Shown: positions 59,382 through 64,000 of the stretch, in pieces | How positions within the stretch are numbered: the stretch's first letter is position 1 | Layout of the letters: each line of letters starts with the position of its first letter | Source of the DNA: Allobosea sp. | Lineage (GTDB): Bacteria; Pseudomonadota; Alphaproteobacteria; Rhizobiales; Beijerinckiaceae | Direction: 5' to 3' | Length of the DNA stretch: 64,000 nt | NCBI GenBank assembly: GCA_024231975.1 | Contig: JAAEQB010000111.1 | Coordinates: 124,001-188,000 of the forward strand | Program-made: the position numbers and the translations under genes | The notes under the pieces: generated by a model | What the model saw: only the letters and a program-made list of their open reading frames with translations | Told to the model about the DNA's origin: nothing | The model's database searches: none

Positions 59382-60504
59382 TCAGGACGCGATCGACCGC
59401 GCCTTCATGGCGCGGGCCCTGGAGCTCGGCGCGCGCGGGCTCGGCCAGACCTGGCCCAATCCGAGCGTCGGCGCCGTGGTCGTGCGCGACGGGCCCGACG
59501 GTCGCGTGGTCGTCGGCGAGGGCCGCACGCAGCCGGGCGGCCGCCCGCATGCCGAAGCTATGGCCTTCGAGCAGGCCGGCGCGGCCGCGAGCGGCGGCAC
59601 GCTCTACGTCACGCTGGAGCCCTGCTCGCATCGCACGATCCGTGGCGGCACGCCTTGCGTCGAGCGCACCTTGCTCGCCGGCGTCAGGCGCGTCGTCTCG
59701 GCCATGGCCGATCCCAATCCGCAGATCGCCGGTCTCAGCCATGCCCTGCTGCGCATGGCGGGCGTCGAGGTCACGGTCGGCGTGCTCGAAGACCAGGCGC
59801 AGCGCAGCCATCGCGGCCATGTCCTGCGGGTGACGGAAGGCCGGCCGATGGTGACCTTCAAGGTCGCGCGCACCGCTGACGGCTTCGCCGGCGGGGCAGG
59901 GGGCGCGCGCCTCGCCATCTCATGCCCTGAATCCGGCGAATGGGTGCACCGCCTGCGCGCCAGCCATGATGCGATCATGCTCGGCATCGGCAGCGTCCTC
60001 GCCGACGACCCGCTGCTGACCGTGCGCCTGCCCGGACTCGAAATCCGCTCGCCGATCCGCGTCGTGCTCGATTCCTCGCTCCGCCTGCCGCTGGCCGCGA
60101 AGCTGGTGCAGGGAGCGGCGACCGTGCCGCTCTGGGTGATCGCCGCCGAGGATGCGCCGGTCGCGGCCGAGGAGAATCTTGTCGCTGCCGGCGTCGAGGT
60201 CATGCGCGTCTCCCGCAGCGCCGATGGTCATCTCGATCTGCTGGAAGCGCTGCGCCTGCTGGCGACGCGCGGCATCACCCGCGTCTTCTCGGAAGGCGGC
60301 CCGACGATCGGCGAGCAACTGGCGTTGCAGGGCCTCGCCGACGAGGTCATCGTCTCGACCTCGCCGAAGCCGCTCGGTGCCGAGGGCGTCGTCGCCGTCA
60401 GGCCGGGACTTGCGGCGCTGCTCGCCGATCCCGAAATCTACGCCGTCACGCAAGCCGGGCAGGTCGGCTGCGATAGTTTCGAAGTGTTCACGAGGACCGC
60501 CTGA
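59374..60504 (+). CDS. ribD: Bifunctional pyrimidine deaminase/reductase RibD
   Basis: Performs the second and third steps of riboflavin synthesis. The 376-residue protein has a CDA-type deaminase (PHAEAMAFEQAG, VTLEPCSH ... GGTPC zinc ligands; about residues 1-145) and a DHFR-like reductase (MVTFKVARTADGF; about 155-370). The gap between the two zinc Cys holds two more residues than in E. coli RibD. The ATG at 59374 overlaps nrdR, and the stop overlaps the ribE start (TGATG). Confidence 0.95.
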   Translation: MPDQDAIDRAFMARALELGARGLGQTWPNPSVGAVVVRDGPDGRVVVGEGRTQPGGRPHAEAMAFEQAGAAASGGTLYVTLEPCSHRTIRGGTPCVERTLLAGVRRVVSAMADPNPQIAGLSHALLRMAGVEVTVGVLEDQAQRSHRGHVLRVTEGRPMVTFKVARTADGFAGGAGGARLAISCPESGEWVHRLRASHDAIMLGIGSVLADDPLLTVRLPGLEIRSPIRVVLDSSLRLPLAAKLVQGAATVPLWVIAAEDAPVAAEENLVAAGVEVMRVSRSADGHLDLLEALRLLATRGITRVFSEGGPTIGEQLALQGLADEVIVSTSPKPLGAEGVVAVRPGLAALLADPEIYAVTQAGQVGCDSFEVFTRTA

Positions 60505-61151
60505 TGTTCACCGGCATCGTCACCGCCATCGGCACCGTCACCCGCGCCGAGACCAAGGGCCCGAGCCTGAAGCAGTTCGACTTGTCCTGTCCTTGGGAAG
60601 CGACCGGCATCGAGCTCGGTGCATCGATCTGCTGCGCCGGCGTCTGTCTGACTGTGACCGCCTTGAAGCCGCGCGAGGACGGCGAGGCAGGCTGCATCTT
60701 CCAGGTCGAGACCGCGGCCGAGACCCTGGCGAAGACCAGGGTCGCCGAATGGGCTCCCGGTACGAAGATCAACCTCGAACGCTCCCTGAAGATGGGCGAT
60801 GAGCTCGGCGGCCATCTCGTTACCGGCCATGTCGACGGCGTCGGCACCATCCTGAAGATCGACGAGATCGCGCCCGATCCGAGCGAGCCCTGGGGCGCGA
60901 CGGCGCGCTTCCATATCCGCGCGCCGCAAGGGCTCGCGCGTTTCATCGCCGCCAAGGGCTCGATCTGCCTCGACGGGACATCGCTGACCGTCAACACCGT
61001 CGAGGACGACGTCTTCACCGTGCTGCTGATCCCGCACTCCTTCAGCGTCACCACCTGGGGTGAGCGCCGCAAGGGGGACGGCGTTCATGTCGAGGTCGAT
61101 CTGATGGCGCGGTATGCCGCGCGGCTTGCGGAGGCGCGCCCGGGCGGCTAA
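60504..61151 (+). CDS. ribE: Riboflavin synthase, alpha chain
   Basis: Dismutates two lumazine molecules to riboflavin. The 215-residue protein contains two lumazine-binding repeats: MFTGIVTAIGTV ... GASICCAGVCLTV and HLVTGHVDGVGTI ... GSICLDGTSLTV. The start overlaps the ribD stop by one base. Confidence 0.96.
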   Translation: MFTGIVTAIGTVTRAETKGPSLKQFDLSCPWEATGIELGASICCAGVCLTVTALKPREDGEAGCIFQVETAAETLAKTRVAEWAPGTKINLERSLKMGDELGGHLVTGHVDGVGTILKIDEIAPDPSEPWGATARFHIRAPQGLARFIAAKGSICLDGTSLTVNTVEDDVFTVLLIPHSFSVTTWGERRKGDGVHVEVDLMARYAARLAEARPGG

Positions 61152-61185
61152 CCAGCGTCCTCAATCCCAGACGAGGAATTTCATC

Positions 61186-61683
61186 ATGGCCGGATCCCGG
61201 CAATCTTCGGCTGCCTCAGCCGCTCCACTCGACGATGCCCGCGTGCTCGTCGTCGAGGCCCGCTTCTACGACGGCCTGGCCGACGAACTGCTCGCCGGCG
61301 CGACCGCCGTGCTCGAGAAGGCCGGCTGCCGCGTCGACGTCGTCACCGTGCCCGGCGCGCTCGAAATCCCCTCCGCCATCGTCATCGGCCTGCGCGCCGC
61401 CGACGAGGCCGTCGACCCCTATGAGGCCGTCGTCGCGCTCGGCACCGTCATCCGCGGCGAGACCGGCCATTACGACATCGTCGCCGGCGAGAGCTCGCGC
61501 GCGCTGATGGACCTGTCGGTCGCTTTCGCCCTGCCGCTCGGCAACGGCATCCTCACCGTCGAGAACGAGGCGCAGGCCTGGGCCCGCGCTAACCGCAGCG
61601 AGATGGACAAGGGCGGCGGCGCAGCGGAAGCTGCACTCGCGGTGCTGCGTTACAAGCGCTCGCTGGCGGAGGAGTCGAAATGA
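61186..61683 (+). CDS. ribH: 6,7-dimethyl-8-ribityllumazine synthase
   Basis: Makes the lumazine used by riboflavin synthase. The 165-residue protein shows LVVEARFYDGLADEL, VTVPGALEIPSAI and the conserved GTVIRGETGHYDIVAGES. The N-terminus has about 18 extra low-complexity residues. AGGA is 9 bases before the ATG. The stop overlaps nusB by 4 bases. Confidence 0.96.
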   Translation: MAGSRQSSAASAAPLDDARVLVVEARFYDGLADELLAGATAVLEKAGCRVDVVTVPGALEIPSAIVIGLRAADEAVDPYEAVVALGTVIRGETGHYDIVAGESSRALMDLSVAFALPLGNGILTVENEAQAWARANRSEMDKGGGAAEAALAVLRYKRSLAEESK

Positions 61684-62147
61684 GCCGATCCGAGATGCGC
61701 CGCGGCGCGCGGCTCTCGGCCGTGCAGGCGCTCTACGAGATGGAGGTCGGCGGACGCGGCGTGGTCGAGGCCATGGCCGAGTTCGAGGCGTTCTGGATCG
61801 GCAAGGAAGTCGAGGATATCGAGCTCCCCAAGGCCGAGATCGCCTTCTTCCGCGATCTGCTCGGTGGCGTCGTTCGTGAGCAGCGTCTGGTCGACCGTTC
61901 CGTCGACGAGCTTCTGGCCTCCGGCTGGCCACTGAAGCGCGTCGAGGCGGTGGTGCGTGCCATCCTGCGCGCGGGCGCCTATGAGCTCGCCTTCCGCAAG
62001 GATGTGCCGGCCCGCGCCGTAATCTCGGAATATGTCGCGGTCGCCCGCTCCTTCTACGAGGGCGAGGAGGTCGGCATGGTCAACGCGGTCCTCGACAGGA
62101 TGGCCCGCGATGTCCGCGCCGAGGAATTCGACGCTCCGGCGGCGTGA
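61680..62147 (+). CDS. nusB: Transcription antitermination factor NusB
   Basis: Binds boxA RNA with NusE in rRNA antitermination. The 155-residue all-helical protein has RRGARLSAVQALYEME, RSVDELLASGWPLKRVEAVVRAILRAGAYEL and AVISEYVAVARSFYEGEEVGMVNAVLDRMAR. The start overlaps ribH (ATGA) and the end overlaps thiL (GTGA), so the genes are tightly coupled. Confidence 0.97.
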   Translation: MSRSEMRRGARLSAVQALYEMEVGGRGVVEAMAEFEAFWIGKEVEDIELPKAEIAFFRDLLGGVVREQRLVDRSVDELLASGWPLKRVEAVVRAILRAGAYELAFRKDVPARAVISEYVAVARSFYEGEEVGMVNAVLDRMARDVRAEEFDAPAA

Positions 62148-63151
62148 GCGGCGCCGTGGCCGGCACCCAATCCCCCGGCGAATTCGAGCTGATCGCCCGC
62201 TATTTCGCGCCGATCGCCGGCCGCGCCGGGCTCGGTCTGCTCGACGATGCCGCCCTGCTGCGCCCGGCGCGTGGCTATGAAGTCGTGGTCACGGCCGATG
62301 CGCTTGTCGCCGGCGTGCATTTCTTCGCCGACGACCCGCCGGTCTCGATCGGGCGCAAGGCGCTCGCCGTCAATCTGTCGGATCTCGCCGCCAAGGGCGC
62401 TAGGCCCGATGGCTTCGTCCTGACGCTCGCTCTGCCCAAGGGCTGGACGGAAGGATGGCTCGCCGGGTTCGCCGAGGGGCTCGGTGCCATGGCGGGTGAA
62501 GGCGGCTGCCCGCTGATAGGCGGCGACACCGTCTCGACCACCGGCCCGCTGACGCTCTCGATTACCGCCTTCGGCAGCGTGCCCGCCGGCCGCATGGTGC
62601 TGCGTTCCGGTGCCAAGCCGGGCGACATTGTCGCCGTCACCGGCACGATCGGCGATGGCGCGCTCGGCCTGAAGGCGCATGGTCCGGATCGCCCCGCCTG
62701 GGTCGGCAGGCTCTCGGAAAACGACCGCGTCTTCCTCGCCGGCCGCTATCTGCATCCGCAGCCACGGACCGCGCTCGCCGCCGCGCTGCAGGCGCACGCC
62801 TCGGCCGCGATGGACATCTCCGATGGCCTGGTCGGCGACCTTGCCAAGCTGCTGGCGGCGTCGAAGGTGGGGGCTGAGATCGACCTCGACGCCGTGCCGC
62901 TCTCGCTCGCGGCCCGCACTGCTGTCATGGCCGATCCCGCATTGGCGGAACTGGCCTGGACTGGCGGCGACGACTACGAAATTCTCTGTACGATCCCGGA
63001 AGGAGAATTTCCTTCTATGATTGCTGCTGCCGAGGTGGCGGGACTTCCTCTCGCACGCATCGGGCGGGTCACCGCCGAGGCGGGGAGCGTGCGCTATACC
63101 GAAGCGGGCCGGCCGCGAACCTTCGCACGCGGCTCCTTCGCTCATTTTTAG
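62144..63151 (+). CDS. thiL: Thiamine-monophosphate kinase, GTG start
   Basis: Phosphorylates thiamine phosphate to thiamine diphosphate. The 335-residue protein has FELIARYFAPI, the metal/ATP site LLDDAALL, VNLSDLAAKGARP, PLIGGDTVSTTGPLTLS, and AMDISDGLVGDLAKL with the paired Asp residues. It starts at a GTG overlapping the nusB stop and is the last gene of this operon. Confidence 0.95.
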   Translation: MSGAVAGTQSPGEFELIARYFAPIAGRAGLGLLDDAALLRPARGYEVVVTADALVAGVHFFADDPPVSIGRKALAVNLSDLAAKGARPDGFVLTLALPKGWTEGWLAGFAEGLGAMAGEGGCPLIGGDTVSTTGPLTLSITAFGSVPAGRMVLRSGAKPGDIVAVTGTIGDGALGLKAHGPDRPAWVGRLSENDRVFLAGRYLHPQPRTALAAALQAHASAAMDISDGLVGDLAKLLAASKVGAEIDLDAVPLSLAARTAVMADPALAELAWTGGDDYEILCTIPEGEFPSMIAAAEVAGLPLARIGRVTAEAGSVRYTEAGRPRTFARGSFAHF

Positions 63152-63184
63152 AAGGCGGCCGCGCGGCCGCGAAGGGCGGCTGCG

Positions 63185-64000
63185 ATGAACCAGCATGTTC
63201 CGGTGATGGATGGCGACACGCTCGCCAGGCGCAATGCGCTGGTGCTGGCCGGCGCCCAGGCGCTCGGCGGCGCGAGCCCCGCGATCGTCATTTCGCTCGG
63301 CGGCATCGTCGGCTCGCAACTGGTCGCGAACCAGGCCTTCGCCACCGTCCCGGTCAGCCTGATGCAGCTCGGGCTTGCCTGCGGCGTCATCCCGGCGGCG
63401 TTCCTGATGCGCCGGCTCGGCCGCCGCAACGGCTATGTCGTCGGCGCAATGATCGGCGCCACCGGCGCCAGTATCGCTGCGGCCGGTGCGGCCGAGCGGT
63501 TGTTCTGGCTGTTCTGCCTGGGCACCTTCCTGTGCGGGCTCTACAGCTCCTATGTCCAGAGCTACCGCTTCGCCGCCGCTGATACGGCGAGCGAGGCGTT
63601 CAGGCCGCGCGCCATCTCCTGGGTGATGATCGGCGGACTGGTCGCCGGTGTGATCGGCCCGCAATCGGTCTATTGGACGCGCGACCTGACGCCGGCCGCG
63701 CCCTTCGCCGCGAGCTTCCTGGCGCAGGGCGTACTCGCGCTGCTGGCTATCGGCGTCGTGCTAGCGCTGCGCGCGCCGCCGGTGAAGGAGGCGAAGTCGG
63801 GCGGCGGCCGGCCGCTCCCCGAGATCATGCGCCAGCCCAAGTTCATCGCCTCGGTGATCGCGGCGCTCGTCGCCTACGGGCTGATGAGTTTCGTCATGAC
63901 CGCCGCTCCGATCGCCATGGTCGCCTGCGGCCACAGCGTCGGTGAGGCTGCGCTCGGCATCCAATGGCATGTGCTCGCCATGTATGGACCGAGCTTCCTG
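63185..64000 (+). CDS. MFS transporter, N-terminal part (runs off the window)
   Basis: 272 residues are visible without a stop. About eight membrane helices can be counted, with the loop RRLGRRNGYVVGAM after helix 3 as an MFS A-type motif and a central cytosolic loop (PPVKEAKSGGGRPLPEIMRQPK). The substrate is unknown. AGGGCGG precedes the ATG at 63185, 33 bases after thiL, so it may be read from the same operon. Confidence 0.88.
   Translation, partial: MNQHVPVMDGDTLARRNALVLAGAQALGGASPAIVISLGGIVGSQLVANQAFATVPVSLMQLGLACGVIPAAFLMRRLGRRNGYVVGAMIGATGASIAAAGAAERLFWLFCLGTFLCGLYSSYVQSYRFAAADTASEAFRPRAISWVMIGGLVAGVIGPQSVYWTRDLTPAAPFAASFLAQGVLALLAIGVVLALRAPPVKEAKSGGGRPLPEIMRQPKFIASVIAALVAYGLMSFVMTAAPIAMVACGHSVGEAALGIQWHVLAMYGPSFL

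Overview
The window is GC-rich chromosomal DNA from an alphaproteobacterium. The gene order and repeats point to the Hyphomicrobiales, most like Bosea or a near relative; the genus is an inference. The evidence is (i) two conserved alphaproteobacterial clusters, (ii) an Omp2b-type porin tail, LdtR with its L,D-transpeptidase, Bpt, DUF2336 and DUF6163 proteins, and (iii) several families of short palindromic intergenic repeats. I saw no rRNA, tRNA, CRISPR array, prophage or insertion sequence.

Layout. 1-3.7 kb: end of a porin gene, an OmpA protein with tandem BON-like modules, and a membrane protein with two helix-hairpin-helix modules. 3.7-7.6 kb: a minus-strand catabolic or drug operon (M20 amidohydrolase, MHS transporter, MarR regulator apparently starting at CTG, alpha/beta hydrolase). 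8-11.7 kb: lytic transglycosylase, dapA, smpB. 11.8-13.7 kb: SnoaL-like protein, Tat-exported superoxide dismutase, NYN-domain protein. 13.9-31.7 kb: the conserved core era-rnc-lepB ... acpS-pdxJ ... rpoZ-rsh ... recO-parC. It is interrupted by opposite-strand accessory genes: aqpZ plus two orphan genes between lepB and acpS, then a HerA-like ATPase, azoR/LysR and LysR/tautomerase pairs.

31.8-37.4 kb: outer-membrane protein, DUF2336 protein, a peptidoglycan-binding/unknown gene pair, and a RraA plus split UxaA operon. 37.5-49.6 kb: bpt, a methyltransferase, an RDD protein, a ParDE toxin-antitoxin cassette bounded by 25-bp direct repeats (one is the end of ilvA), ilvA, a LivH permease with a lipoprotein-like N-terminal extension, hemB, 3-hydroxyisobutyryl-CoA hydrolase, DUF6163, ldtR and its probable target L,D-transpeptidase gene. 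50-56.3 kb: a decarboxylating dehydrogenase, Bug-type receptor and GntR regulator, nhaA followed by a 27-residue membrane ORF, and a divergent MFS/MerR pair with a textbook MerR promoter. 56.3-64 kb: glyA, an unknown membrane protein, then the tightly packed nrdR-ribD-ribE-ribH-nusB-thiL operon and the start of another MFS transporter.

How the genes work together. The core clusters supply cell-wall precursors and remodelling (dapA, lytic transglycosylase, L,D-transpeptidase under LdtR), translation and RNA maturation (smpB, era, rnc, nusB), the stringent response (rpoZ, rsh), secretion (lepB), and cofactors (pdxJ, acpS, ribDEH, thiL, hemB, and glyA for one-carbon units). The accessory genes sit at the joints of these clusters. 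The most notable are the ParDE cassette at the ilvA 3' end and the aqpZ/orphan insertion inside the pdxJ-acpS-lepB-rnc-era series.
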